Made by a program: the position numbers and the translations under genes. 64,000 nucleotides of DNA from Panagrolaimus kolymaensis (lineage: Eukaryota > Nematoda > Chromadorea > Rhabditida > Panagrolaimidae). Numbering within the stretch: position 1 is the stretch's first letter; each line of letters starts with the position of its first letter. The notes beneath the pieces are model-generated. The model had not been told where the DNA came from. It ran no database searches and was given only the letters and a program-made list of their open reading frames with translations. Positions 20,204-31,979 of this stretch are shown in pieces. The DNA lies in the NCBI GenBank assembly GCA_028622995.1, contig JAJQJQ010000046.1, forward strand, positions 620,001-684,000, read 5' to 3'.

Positions 20204-23200
20204 TTAGAGTTTGTCCAAGTAGTTTTCAAGACCAGGAACAAATTCTTTCAATCCTTTGCGTTTACGAGTTTCAAGAACAACTTGGCTGGGTTTGGTGCTA
20301 AGATCAAGGGGATCACCAGGAAGAATTTGCCAATGATCGAATACACATTGAGGGAAAGCTTGACCACCAGTGTGAGAGCGCAAATCAGCAGTAAAACCTA
20401 TAATATGGAAATCAAGTTAATAAATAAGTAATTTATCCACCAAAAACAAACCAAAAGATTCATTGACAGGAAGATAAGCTTTAACAACGAACATAGGTGT
20501 ACCAGCAATCTGAGATTCTTCGAAAACGTGGCCACGACGACGATTGAGTACACCATAGATACCTCCAACGGCTGCTTCAGGGCATTGAATTTCTACCAAA
20601 TAGACAGGTTCAAGAAGACGTGGACCAGCAGTAAGAACGCAAGCATAAAATACACGACGAGCAGTAGGGATGAGTTGTCCACCACCACGATGGATAGAAT
20701 CAGAATGAAGAGTAACATCGTGAATGTTAAAGCGAACTCCACGCATGTTTTCATCGCAAAGAACACCTTCCTTTGTAGCCCATTGGAAACCAGCAACGAC
20801 AGAATCTTTAACTTCATTCAAATATTGAACTCCTTTAGTGACATCAACAACATAGTTGGGACCAGTTCCTTCAGGACCAAAGCACCAGATTTTACGAGCT
20901 TCTGTGGCATCCATTTCATATTTTTCAGCAAGAATCTTAGCACGAGCTTTGGCTTCATCACGAGCATTAACTTCTCCACGATCAATGGCGTCAGCGAGTC
21001 CATCGGGCAATGGAAGAGCTTTACAGAACAAACGGTTATGCTTGTTTGGAGATTTAGAGAGACAAATTTGGCTGGATTCTTCAGAGACGGTTTCACGGTA
21101 TGATACAACAGGATCGGATTTCTTAAGAGGAATACAAGCATGATCTTCTTCTAAATCTTTCAAGCAAATTTCCAAATGTAATTCACCAGCACCAGCAATA
21201 ATGTGTTCACCAGATTCTTCGAAGAAACATTGGACCATAGGATCAGATTTAGCAAGACGTTTAAGACCTTCGACAAGCTTGGGAAGATCACCAGGATTTT
21301 TAGGTTCAACAGCAATACGGACTACAGGTGATACGGAGAATTTCATTACGCGCATGTTGTAGGCATCTTTGAAAGTAGTAATGGTACCACCTTTAACGAG
21401 ATATTGGTCAACCCCAACGAGACCACAGATGTTACCAGATGGAACGTCTTCGATTGGTTCGGTGTAACGACCCATCATCAGAATAGTACTAAAAACTTAA
21501 GGTTTAAAAAAACTAATAAAAAGTAAAATTACCGTTGAATGGTTTTTTCATAAAGATCTTCTTTCTTGCCATGTGTGAAGTTGGGTCCTTGAATACGAGC
21601 TTTCATTCCAGTAGCAACTTTACCAGAGAAAACACGACCGAAAGCATAGAAGCGACCTTTGTCGGTTGTTGGAACCATCTTAGAGATATACATCATAAGA
21701 GGACCATTAGGATCACAGTTTTTAATAGCGACAGCGGCTGCATCATCATGAGGTCCTTCATAAAGCATTTCCATTCGATATTTTTGAGCGGTGACAGGTG
21801 ATGGTAAGTGCATAACAATCATTTGAAGCATAGTATCACCAGCAGGAAGCCATTTACGCATCAAGATTTTCATGAGTGGTTTTCCTTCAAGATCGCGTTC
21901 TTCAGCAGCAAGCTTGATATTCAACTTTTCAAGAAGTTTAGCCGTATCATCCTTTTTAACTTGCATGACAGCATCGAAAACTTTGAAAATGGGATCAAGA
22001 ACAAATTGAACGAAACCACGAACAGAGCCTTCCTCTTGATTATCTATAAGATGAAGTAAAGTAATAGAAAACTATGAGCATTTAATTAAATAAACCTACT
22101 TGACCATTTCTTTGTTTTAGGGTTGAAGAAACGATCACCCCAGAGATTTTTCATGAGCTTATCAACTTGGATTCCGAATTTGGAGGCATACATTTCAGCG
22201 AATTGTTTGAGAGTAAAAGCCCAACCATGAAGACCAGAACCAAAACCAACATTTCCGATAGCAGGATCAACCATAATAGCTCCCATAGGTCCGTCGTCAC
22301 TAAAATTCAAAAAGATAAACACACATAAAATAAAAGGTTAACAAAAAGAAGTGGGGTCACAAAAAGGATTTTTATATTTTAATCTATAGCGCCTTATAGT
22401 GGCAATGAAAAATGACGAAGCTTCAAACAGAAAAAAGGTGATCTCAAGTATTACTATTGAGGATTGAAATTTTTTTATTATGTTTTAGTTTGGTTGAATT
22501 TTAACCAACTTACTCTCCATAGGTTGCGATGATAACGTTGATATTTTCAACAATTCGTTGGAAAGTTTGGAAAAGTTCTTCCTGTCCAAGTTGAAGTTCG
22601 AGAAGAGCACGATCCATCTTGTTCATGAAGAGAATAGGCTTGATACGTTCAGCAATAGCTTGGCGCAAGACAGTTTCTGTTTGTACGCAAACACCTTAAA
22701 AAATTCATAGAAGTAAATGATAAATACATATTATATCATCAAAAAACTAACCAGATACGCAATCGACGACAACAAGTGCACCATCAGTAACACGCAAAGC
22801 AGCAGTAACTTCAGATGAGAAATCAACGTGACCGGGAGAGTCAATAAGATTGATTAAGAAACCATTATAGCGTTTCTTTTCACCGCCAACATCGTTAACT
22901 TCAAGTTGAGTGGCACCTTTGACGAAGTCCAAATCAGCTTCTTGAAGTTCAAAGAACATAGAAATAGCTCTAAATATCATGCATAATTATTAGGATATAA
23001 AAAAAAGAAACACTTACGTAGATTTGATGGTGATACAACGTTCTTGTTCATCTTTACGAGTATCAGTGAAACGTGTTTCACCAGCTTTTGAACCAGCAAT
23101 AATACCAGCTTTTGAAACGAGAGAATCCGTCAAAGTTGATTTACCATGATCAACGTGAGCAATGACCGACATGTTGCGGATGTTCATTTTATGATCCATG

Positions 23201-23341
23201 AGACCACGGATTTCATCAACGGTGAAGTTTACCTGAAGAACGAAAATTAGTCATCATATAATAAAAAGATGCTATTACTTAGTAAAAAAAATTACTATTT
23301 AGTAACATTATTAGTAATATAAAAAAAATATAACTTACCAT
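20204..23341 (-). CDS. eef-2: Translation elongation factor 2 (eEF2), 852 aa
   Basis: Eight coding exons: 23341-23339 (ATG only), 23232-23018, 22969-22752, 22694-22514, 22299-22100, 22043-21533, 21488-20452 and 20397-20204, all in phase, giving 852 residues, the length of metazoan eEF2. It drives GTP-dependent ribosome translocation in the cytosol. G-domain motifs: P-loop [14 protein letters not shown] and NKMD. The C-terminal domain has [16 protein letters not shown], whose second His is the diphthamide site; LGVDQYL-like and [10 protein letters not shown] motifs are conserved. The protein ends YLDKL. The start codon sits alone in its own coding exon immediately before a GTAAG donor, with the frame continuing [13 protein letters not shown]. 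Intron 7 uses a weak GTTTGT donor. No key residue is missing. Confidence 0.97.
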
Positions 23342-24397
23342 TTTTGCAGATGTTTAGACGACGGAAGACGTAAAATAGAGCAGAAAAATAATCAAAAAAA
23401 ATCACCACCGAAATGAGGAAGTATCAAAAAGAATGGAAAATTTTGGGAATCGTTAGAAAAGCAGTGGAATGGGTCAAGCAGGATGATTGTGTATTTCCCT
23501 TTGAGATTAGCATGATTTTGAATGTTGTGCAATGTTGGAAAATTTTTTTTGCTGTTTGCTTTTTTTAGAGAGGTTCTTTCGCCTGACATCATTGGTATTT
23601 GGAAAAGTTTTTAAATACCAAAATAAAAAATATTTCATCGTTGCTATTATTTTTAAAACTTTTTAACTATTTTTTAATAATAAAAAATTATGTGATAATG
23701 AATTAGACAACTTTGTAATAAATTAAAATGCAATTTGTAATTTTTTTGCCTTTTTTTGAAAAAATAAAGAAAACCCCCATAAAAAGTTATTATTTGATCA
23801 AATTACGATGCATCATCATCTTTCGTATTTGTAAATAGAGTTGCAGTTTTGGTTTCAACAATGTTTTCTTTCATTAAAATATCTAAAAAGTGTGGATGAA
23901 GAAGAGAATCCCTGGAGACCATCTCTTTGCGTTTTGTTGAAGTATCATTTTTATAGAAGATTTGCTGAGTTCTGGGCGACCAGCTGCAAAAAAATCTTTC
24001 TATTGCTTTGGAAAAATAAAGAAATTTTTTTTTTTGAGAAACTACTGTTTTCTTTAATCATTTTTATGACTTTTTTTAAGTTAGAAACTTTTGGGAGAAA
24101 TAAAAAACTCGTTTATTAGTCACCATTTTTTAAGCTTTTAAAAATCAAATTTTTAATTAGTCATATTTTCTTTTGAAGGGTCAACAAGAAAATTTTTGAT
24201 AAACAATGGTGATGTTTTGAGAAAGAATGAAAAAAATACTAACGGCTATCAATTTTGTGATTAATAATAAAAAAGATGAAAGTTGGTTGTTGTTTTTATT
24301 AATTTATTTTAATCAAAACTAAGAGAAAAACTACAGACAAAAATATTCAAAAAAAAAATGAATTTGATTAATTTATGATTCGCTTTTCTTGTTTTCG
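23342..24397. other. eEF2 upstream region
   Basis: About 1.05 kb. No supported gene; short open frames (23392-23592, 23841-24119) lack motifs. It probably holds the eEF2 promoter. Confidence 0.35.
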
Positions 24398-25543
24398 TCA
24401 GTCAGAATCTTCAATTTCACCTTCTTCAAGGACATTTTCTGAAGATGAGGGAGCATTTGTTTCTGTTGAATCAATATTAATAGTCATTTCTTCTGATTCT
24501 TCCATTAATGTTTCGGGGGCTTGCGAGTGATTTACTACTTGAAAGCTATCAACATTTTCAACAGCAACAATATGTTCGGTAGGTTCATTTTTAATGGCCA
24601 TAGTAGTTGGAGGATTTTCAACTACAAATTGTATATTTCGTAAAGACGAGGAAGCTAAATTGGGAGAGACGTTGTTGATACTTTCATCTGCGACGTTAGG
24701 GACAAAATCTGTAATTATTGATTCATAATCATCAACATCATGTTGAAAATGAATAGGTTCAACTTTTATGTTGGTATTTGTTGGAAGTGAGTTTTCAACT
24801 TTAAAATCTTTAATTTCCATCGATGTTTCTGAATCTTCTTCGCTGGATGTCGATGAACTTGTTCGGCGTCGTTTTCGTGGCGGACTATCCCCATTTTCAC
24901 TTTCATCAACATCGAAAGTATCATCGAGACAAGCAACGACTTCATTTGAAGTTTCAGTAGTTTGTTGTTCGCTTTTAAAAAAATCGATAAGCTCGTTTTC
25001 ATTTGAACAAAGAACTACATCCAAATTTTTGCCTGATAATAAAACTTTTAATAAATGAGCATCATATCGATCAGCTGGAATTATGGGTTTAATAAGCAAT
25101 GAAGGCTTCTCATCGAGTATAGTTAAAGCATTTAAAATATCTGCGGAATTCCAATAATTTGAAATAATAAAATAAACTTTTGTTGTTTTTGAATTTGATA
25201 AATTTGGAATATTTGATTCAATCCAATCTGATGGAGATTCGTAGGAAGGAATAAATTTTTGATGAATATTAAATTGAATATTAAATTGAATATTTTGCGC
25301 CCAAGATGGATAATTTTGACCTGCAATCATCAAACTTTCAGACAAAATTGAAGCTGCTGCTTCTGGTTCGGGAATTCGATTTCTAATAGACATAATTCCT
25401 AAACCATTACATTTTTCGCCGGGGCAAGGTCTTTCATCTCCAAATATTAATTTTAATTTAATAAGAAATTTTTTAAATGCTTCATCATCAACATTGAGTA
25501 GCATATAAAATTGCCGATTATTTAAATTTCGAATTTCATCCAT
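24398..25543 (-). CDS. Repeat-family nuclear-type protein, one repeat plus acidic tail, 381 aa
   Basis: A single exon of 381 residues, not recognised as any described family. Residues 1-65 (MDEIRNLNNRQFYMLLNV..., with GDERPCPGEKCNG) are unique in the window. Residues about 70-190 match repeat 5 of the 986-residue protein at 58789 (SLMIAG, PSWAQNIQ, SNYWNSADILNALTIL, KPIIPADRYDAHLLK, VVLCSNENEL). After this come the basic cluster PPRKRRR, a Ser/Glu-rich stretch and an acidic tail with psi-K-x-E motifs (FKVE, IKVE, IKNE) ending EEGEIEDSD. Predicted nuclear. It lies 142 bp downstream of a copy that carries the N-terminal domain and repeats 1 and 2, so the two together look like a full-length gene from which repeats 3 and 4 were lost and which then split. 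The intact frame suggests it is expressed. Confidence 0.7.
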   Translation of the reverse strand: MDEIRNLNNRQFYMLLNVDDEAFKKFLIKLKLIFGDERPCPGEKCNGLGIMSIRNRIPEPEAAASILSESLMIAGQNYPSWAQNIQFNIQFNIHQKFIPSYESPSDWIESNIPNLSNSKTTKVYFIISNYWNSADILNALTILDEKPSLLIKPIIPADRYDAHLLKVLLSGKNLDVVLCSNENELIDFFKSEQQTTETSNEVVACLDDTFDVDESENGDSPPRKRRRTSSSTSSEEDSETSMEIKDFKVENSLPTNTNIKVEPIHFQHDVDDYESIITDFVPNVADESINNVSPNLASSSLRNIQFVVENPPTTMAIKNEPTEHIVAVENVDSFQVVNHSQAPETLMEESEEMTINIDSTETNAPSSSENVLEEGEIEDSD

Positions 25544-25685
25544 TTATTAATAATAAAATAATAAATTTCTATTTGACTTGTATAACAAAATTTAAAAACC
25601 AAAATAAATCAAAAGATATGTTTTTTCGAAAAGAAAAAGCGTTTTTAAAAGAACAAAAAATGCATATAGAGACAGATGGTGAGTC

Positions 25686-26908
25686 TTAGTCATTTTTAAA
25701 AAGGTTATTTTCTGTCAATATTTCTATCTCATTATTTTGCAAATATTTAGTTGCACCTTCAGCGCCAGAACAAACACAAGCTTCAAATCCGCTGTTTAAA
25801 ATAACTTTTCTTAAACTTTCAGCATTCACAATATTTTTATGAATTATAGCTTTAGCAATGATAGAATTTTCTTTGTAGAAATTAAAAGCTGCTAACAAAT
25901 CGTCTACTTTAAATTTGAATGGAATAATAACATAAGCAAAAGATCCTTTTGAAAAACTTTTAATCGTTTTTTTAACCCAATTTAGAAAGGGCCTCTTTTC
26001 AGAAAAATTATCCTTTTTAATATTCATTGTAATTTGCCGAGCCCATTCTGTTGAACATGTTCGAAGTAATACTTTTATATGTTTAATCGTTTGAATTTGA
26101 GCGGGAGTACTTTGTGCATTTATTCGTGATACTTGTTCAACATGAGATGATAATTCATTTTCCACATTAATTAAATCTTGTTGGTCAACCGAGGGATTAT
26201 GTAATAGTTCTTGAAAAAGTGAAGTAGAACCTTGGTGGGTTTCATATTGAGGAATACCATTTTCAGGCACCTTTGGTGCTTCAGGAATTCTTTTAAAACC
26301 TTCATCTAATAAAACTTTAATAACGTCATTTGCATCAGAACAAGCCCAAGTTTGATAATTTTTTTCGACAAGTTTTTGTTGAAATATATTTGCATAGCAA
26401 TTATTGGATGGAATAATAACATTGATGGTTGTTGAATTTTCTTTTAAAATTTCAAACGCAGATAAAGTTTCATCACAATTCCAATTTTGGTGAATTATAA
26501 TATATATAATTGACCCCTTTGGTAATTCATTATTAGTATAAGTTGCCCATTCAATGGCTCGTTTCTTGTTAGGTATGCGCCGTTTAAAAATAAATATAGG
26601 AATTTCGGAGTTCGATTTACATGAAGAAAATATAGTTTTTAAAGGTTCGATTATTTCTACTTGAGTAGCAACATCTTGTTTTTTGGTTTAGTTGGAACAT
26701 CAGACATTGGTTCATCGTGAGCATAAGTTTGAGAAGCTAATTTCGGAACATAATTTCTTCCAACAATATTTTTGAGTAAATCCAAAGCAGCATCAAAACA
26801 AAGAGCTCGAGCCGAAGCTTGTTGAGGATTTGTAAGAGCTAATTCTCGAATTCCTTTAAACCATATTCTTTCAACATCTTCGATAACTTTTTCAGGTAAC
26901 TCCGCCAT
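25686..26908 (-). pseudogene. Repeat-family copy: N-terminal domain plus repeats 1-2, one frameshift
   Basis: From ATG 26908 the frame encodes the family's N-terminal domain (MAELPEKVIEDVERIWFKGI... to NYVPKL), then stops at 26657 because of a frameshift near 26690. In the neighbouring frame homology to the 986-residue protein resumes at once (QVEIIEPL, then repeat 1 with YIIIHQNWNCDETL) and continues without a stop through repeat 2 (AYVIIPFKFKVDDLLAAF, EACVCSGAEGA) to a stop at 25686. Compared with the intact paralogue the copy lacks one base in a C/A homopolymer stretch, so a real mutation and an assembly error are both possible. If the base is an error this is a 2-repeat protein of about 407 residues without a nuclear tail. 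Intronless. Confidence 0.7.
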
Positions 26909-27477
26909 GAATAGAAAGAGACAAAGGTAAGTAAAGAAAGAAAAAGTTGCAAAAAATAAGAAAAAAAAATTAAGTCTGAGGACTGCAAGTGCTATTTTGC
27001 TTATTTTATTTTTATTGATTCTTTTTTTTTGTGACCTCGATTATGCTCACCGGGAATCAAAATGAATGATGGCAGTTGGACCTAAAATAACTAACACAAA
27101 AGATATGCCATTCGCTAACTTTTTTTAGAAGTTTTTCTTTAATTTTAACACTATTTTCGCTTAAAATGCTTTTACATTCTTTCCAAAAGTTTAAATAATA
27201 ACATACAACTGAGCGACATATCCAACTAAAGATATCGATTCGATCTTGCGAACTTTACAACCGCAGATTGAGAAAAAAGGATGCGTTTTTTTTTGCAATG
27301 CGAGTATCCTTACATATTGATTACTTGCTGATTCGTCGCGGTTTGGATATCGTCTATTTTGACATATCCTTTTCTTATTTTCTCTTTTTTGTTTGCAACA
27401 AGAAAAAATTGTTTAAAAAAATAGTTTGATATACATATTTATTTTATTCTTATTTTTTTAATAATAAATATTGAAAG
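26909..27477. other. Divergent intergenic region
   Basis: Between the minus-strand repeat-family copy and a plus-strand small gene. AT-rich, no motif identified. Confidence 0.35.
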
Positions 27478-27885
27478 ATGGATGATGCTATAATTAGTAT
27501 TGAAGTGGGTGAAGCGCTAAATTTTGAAGAAGTCGTTCAATTAATTTGCGAAAATTTTTCCTCACCTAAGCGTGATTTACTTCTTTATTATTTGGCAGAA
27601 GAACAATCCATTAATGGTTCAAGAAAGCAATCTGGACATTGGAAAATATTTTCTGATTTAAGAAGAAACAGTGAAGTAATTATTTTTATTATAATACATA
27701 TTTCCAAAGTTTTATTGATTTTTATTTTTTAGTGTTTCAAATCATACGGATACAGCTTTCTCAAGTTAAAGCAAAATCATGAAGATGTTAAAAAGCTAGC
27801 AGATCATGGAGATAAAACCAAGAAATATGATAATAAATCTAAAAAACCTCCAAATGATAAATACCCAACTTCACCAAATACATAA
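27478..27885 (+). CDS. Hypothetical small acidic/basic protein, 116 aa
   Basis: Two exons, 27478-27675 and 27733-27885, joined in phase 0 across a 57-bp intron, giving 116 residues. The N-terminal two thirds (MDDAIISIEVGEALNFEEVV...) look helical; the C-terminus is Lys-rich (KKYDNKSKKPPND). No signal peptide and no transmembrane segment. I do not recognise it. The good splice sites and continuous frame support a real gene. Confidence 0.5.
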
Positions 27886-28878
27886 TTGTTATTTGATAAT
27901 GGACTTTGAGACTAATTTATTATCCATCCTTTTGGTTGAAAAATACTTCAGCTACATATTTTTTAAAATATTTATTTCAAAATTGTTGTGAAAATAAATA
28001 AAAAATAAACAAAAATTTAAAAAAAAAATGAAAAAGCTAATGTATTTTAATTATGTTTCTGAAAGCATAACAAGCTTATTCCAAGGTTATATTTAACGGT
28101 AGATCGTAATTTTTCAAACTTTTACAAATATTTATTATTTTTGTTTTTTGTAAATGTATTAAAAAAATGAGAATTTGTTAAGAAAGGCATGTTTTATAAC
28201 GACGTCAAGAAGAAGAGTGTCCTTATTTTATTTCCCTTTTGCAATTTTTGATAAAGAAACAGTAAAGGCACGAAGCACTTTTTAAGCTCTCCAATACTAA
28301 CGTAACCAATGTTTGAGTAAATATTATTCATGAAAGCCAACTTTTTCATTTGTAAATCCAACCAGCATCAGCCTATTTAAATGCTAAATATTTTGTTTTC
28401 CATTCAAAACTTCCATTGTAGCAAAGGATTATCGGAAGCTTCAAAACTAATAAAGGAAAAGAGGAAAAATCAATAACCGTTTATTTATTTCAGAATTATT
28501 GAGGAAGACGTATACATACATTGATAAGGTTAAAAGTCAATTAAATGAAGTGTGTATACACTTTGATGAAAAAAAAAGCAAAAAATCAATTGATTAAATA
28601 TGAATGTAGTCGTTGTCAATTTTTTTTCTATGTGTTTGCTTTAAAAGTTTGAAGAAATTATAGCAGGCAGCTTTTGATACGTGTGATAAAAATGTCCATG
28701 TATGATGATGGCAACAAGGCTAAAGGAAGAAACTATCTTAAATGATGATAAGAAAGAAAACGAAGTTTTCCTTATTGATTAAAGAAGCATGCATTTTCCC
28801 AACAAAAAATTTTTTAGTTAGTTTGAGTGATTAATTGGCTTCATTATGGAAATAAGCGTCAGTTAAATTCGGTCAAAA
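27886..28878. other. Intergenic, no gene seen
   Basis: About 1 kb of AT-rich sequence. No supported feature. Confidence 0.35.
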
Positions 28879-29160
28879 ATGTTTACCAAATATTCCAAAA
28901 TACCGATTGCAATATTTTTATTTTTTGTAAATTTAATCAACACAGCTTCCAAATGGATTATTAGAAAGTCTAAAGCTATTTTAAATTCTGCAATATTTTT
29001 TAATAATGCTGCAGCATTTTCCCGACTAAAATATTTTATTATTATATTTTTTGGGATTTTAACTTTATGGTATTTAATATTTTTTCCAAAAGAGAGTATG
29101 CTTGATTCATTGGAAAGCATTGATGTTAGTTTTTGTTTCCCTAACAAATTTTTTATATAG
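28879..29160 (+). CDS. Possible small membrane protein or lone 5' exon
   Basis: An open frame of 93 codons starts MFTKYSKIPIAIFLFFVNLI and has two hydrophobic segments (about 8-22 and 52-70). A GTTAG donor follows at about 29126, but I could not join it in frame to the next open segment (29161-29299) or to the DUF229 gene 194 bp downstream. It could be a remnant of a DUF229 paralogue's N-terminal membrane anchor. Weak evidence. Confidence 0.25.
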   Translation: MFTKYSKIPIAIFLFFVNLINTASKWIIRKSKAILNSAIFFNNAAAFSRLKYFIIIFFGILTLWYLIFFPKESMLDSLESIDVSFCFPNKFFI

Positions 29161-29353
29161 TTGTGAGGAAAATTCCATAGAAAACAAAAAATCGAACTTT
29201 TTACCTAAGATTTATTCGTTGAGAAAATGTGCTTTTTTTGCGCTAAACAATTATATTTGTTTGATGCCGGCCCTGCATAAAGCAATTCCATCTTTTTAAT
29301 TCTCTAAAAGTTTTTATTAAACCGCAATTTTTAGGCTACATTTAATTTCTTAA

Positions 29354-31511
29354 ATGATGAAGGATGTAAATTTGTTGCGAATCCATTTGATCCAAGAATA
29401 TCAGGGTATTTTGAAAAACTTTCGCCACTCATATGTCGATCGATACAGGTTTATTTTTGCTATTTTTTTGATTCTTTCATTACTTGAATTTGTCATTTAC
29501 CTTTTTATGTTTAAGAAAAAAGAAACGTCTCTCATCGATCGAAAATTAACCTTACTGAATCCTGACTCAACATGTCAATATCGATATTTTGGTCATAATT
29601 CTGGAGTGAATGATAAAACTGTTAAATACGAAAAATGGTTGCAATTAAATTCCACTCCAGTTGAACTTGAGAAAGATTTCGTTGATGTTATGTGTGTAGA
29701 CGATCAAGGAAATGAAATTTATCGATATCAATTTGCAACAGTGATACCTAAAAACGTTTCAATTGTAACTGGAATGTAAAGTTTTATATAAACTTTGGAA
29801 ACAAAAAAATGCTTCCAAATATTTTTAGGCCATTTGAAAATGAAACCGAAGACCAGTTGAGTTTCATAATGATAGGATTAGAATCTATGTCAAGATCAAA
29901 CGCATTTCGTCAAATACCAATAACTTTAAAACTGTTAGACCGTCTTGGATTTGTAACTATGGAAAAACATGTTAAAGTTGGAGAAAACTCTTATCCGAAT
30001 CTTATGTCAATTTTGTTGGGCGAGCACGTAATAAATGAAAATATCAAAGTTTGTGCTTAGCTGTTAAAAACAAATATTAATAACTCTGTTTTAAGGAATT
30101 TAATGCAACTATTCCTTGGAAACCCTTCTCAACATTCGATAATTGGACAACTTTACCTTGGTTTACTTTTGGAAAAAAAGGATATGCAACTCACTTCGGT
30201 GAAGATACGCCCTGGCTTGGGTTATTTAGTTTTAATCTTAATGGATTTGTTGCTCGTCCGCCATCGGATCATTATTTACGTCCATGGGCTTCGACCATAG
30301 ATGAATCAGATTTGAGAAAAAAAAGTACAGGTTACTGTTACGATGATGTTCCTGTTCATAAACTTCATTTTGATTATATTAGCTCTTTTTTGAAAGGTTA
30401 GTTTTGCACGTGCAAGTTACTAATGCAAGCTTCTAGCTTTTTCATAAATGTAATGCATCTAACAACTTTGTCTATTTGAGGTTATGAAGGAAAAAGAAAA
30501 TTCGTTTATCAATGGTTTACGGAATTATTTCATGATAGGATGGATACAGCACAATATATTGATAGAGATTTGGCTGAATTTTTCTTAAAGAACGAACCAT
30601 TATTCAATAAATCAATAGTAATACTTTTTTCTGATCATGGACAACGAATGACATCATTTCGTCAAACCTTTCTTGGAAGGTTGGAAGCAAAAATACCATT
30701 TTTATCTGTTCGTTTACCAGAATGGTTCAAAAAGAAGCATCCAACTTTAGCAGAAAATTTGAAAGCCAATAAAAAAGTTTTAACAAGTCAATTTGATTTT
30801 TATGCTTTGCTAAATCATACATTACAGGTAAAGATTTTATTGAAGAATGTTTGTGACTATATAAAGTAATTTTTTAGGGTAATTTTACCAACGGTACTGC
30901 TCCAATACTACCTCGTGGCATTTCTTTATTATCACCAATTCCACATCGAAGTTGTTTTGAAGCAGAAGTTCCATTTCAATTTTGTCCATGTTTTGAAGAA
31001 ACTGAACTTCCACAATCTGATGGAAACAAATTTGCAAATTTAGTACTTCAAAAAATTCATGATTATTTTAAAGAAAAAAATGTTATTGTAAGTTTTGGCA
31101 TTTACCACATTCATTATGGATTTGTAATCGTTCAGTTTATATATTGTTACTGATTTTTTTCCAGAGAAAATGTTTATGGATGAAATTGGATAATGTAACA
31201 TCTTTGTCACGTTCCCTTCCACCTTCATCAGTGAATACAGATGAAAAAGATCCAACAGTGGTTGATAAGTACAAAAGTTTTCATTATCGAGTTCAATTTT
31301 CTGTTCAACCTCCTTCCAATGCTGTTTTTGAAGGAGTTGTAATTGAAGATGAAGGAACTGGAAAATTTACTGTGTTGAATGATATTGAAAGAAATAATAG
31401 GTAATAATCTTTATTTCCTTTAGTTTATGCTAAAGAATTTTTTTTAGGTATGGTAATTCTTCACATTGTGTCGATAATTTTATGCTTAAAAAATTATGTC
31501 ATTGTGTTTAA
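29354..31511 (+). CDS. DUF229 family type II membrane protein (sulfatase/phosphatase-superfamily-like), 599 aa
   Basis: Seven exons: 29354-29775, 29829-30048, 30096-30396, 30481-30827, 30878-31087, 31165-31400 and 31448-31511, in phase throughout. An N-terminal signal anchor lies at about 34-54 (FIFAIFLILSLLEFVIYLFMF). The family hallmarks follow: FIMIGLESMSRSNAFRQIP, YPNLMSILLGE, YRP-like PPSDHYLRPW, HDRMDTAQYIDRDLAEFF, and IVILFSDHGQRMTSFRQTFLG; the last resembles the metal-binding SDHG motif of alkaline-phosphatase-fold enzymes. A Cys-rich C-terminal part follows. DUF229 is greatly expanded in nematodes; its substrate is unknown. The lumenal or extracellular location is inferred from the anchor. 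Complete, without defects. Confidence 0.88.
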
Positions 31512-31979
31512 GTTTATTTTGTTTTTAAGTTTATAAATAAATTTTTATTACGTTGTCGATCACTCTTTATTCAGTTACCTTTTTTATTTCTGCTTTGATT
31601 TCTTTGGTTTTGACGACGAAGAATACGAACCTTTAAAATGGACATTGAATTTAGTTTAAAAATTTTTAGCAAAAATCAAGTTAGAATTTTTAATAATTTA
31701 GTAGCCCATCCTGTTTCTCATTATAAAAACTACATAACATCTTTAAATTCATTCTAAAAAAATCATAAAACTTGTTCCATTTTCTTTCAATTTTTTCCCA
31801 TTGACTGCCTCATCTTGTCGACTTTATGCAAATTTTCACACCATTTTTTCCCATCCCTCTCAAACTTGATATAAGCTTCCTTTGTTTGCATTTTTTCTTT
31901 CATTCCAAACATTTTCATCTTCTGCTGGACTTTCGTCGTCGTAATCTCGCTTCGTCTTCCTGCTTTTGGTTGTGCAAAA
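31512..31979. other. Intergenic upstream of the S1-like gene
   Basis: AT-rich then a pyrimidine-rich 200 bp before the start codon. No gene supported. Confidence 0.35.
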
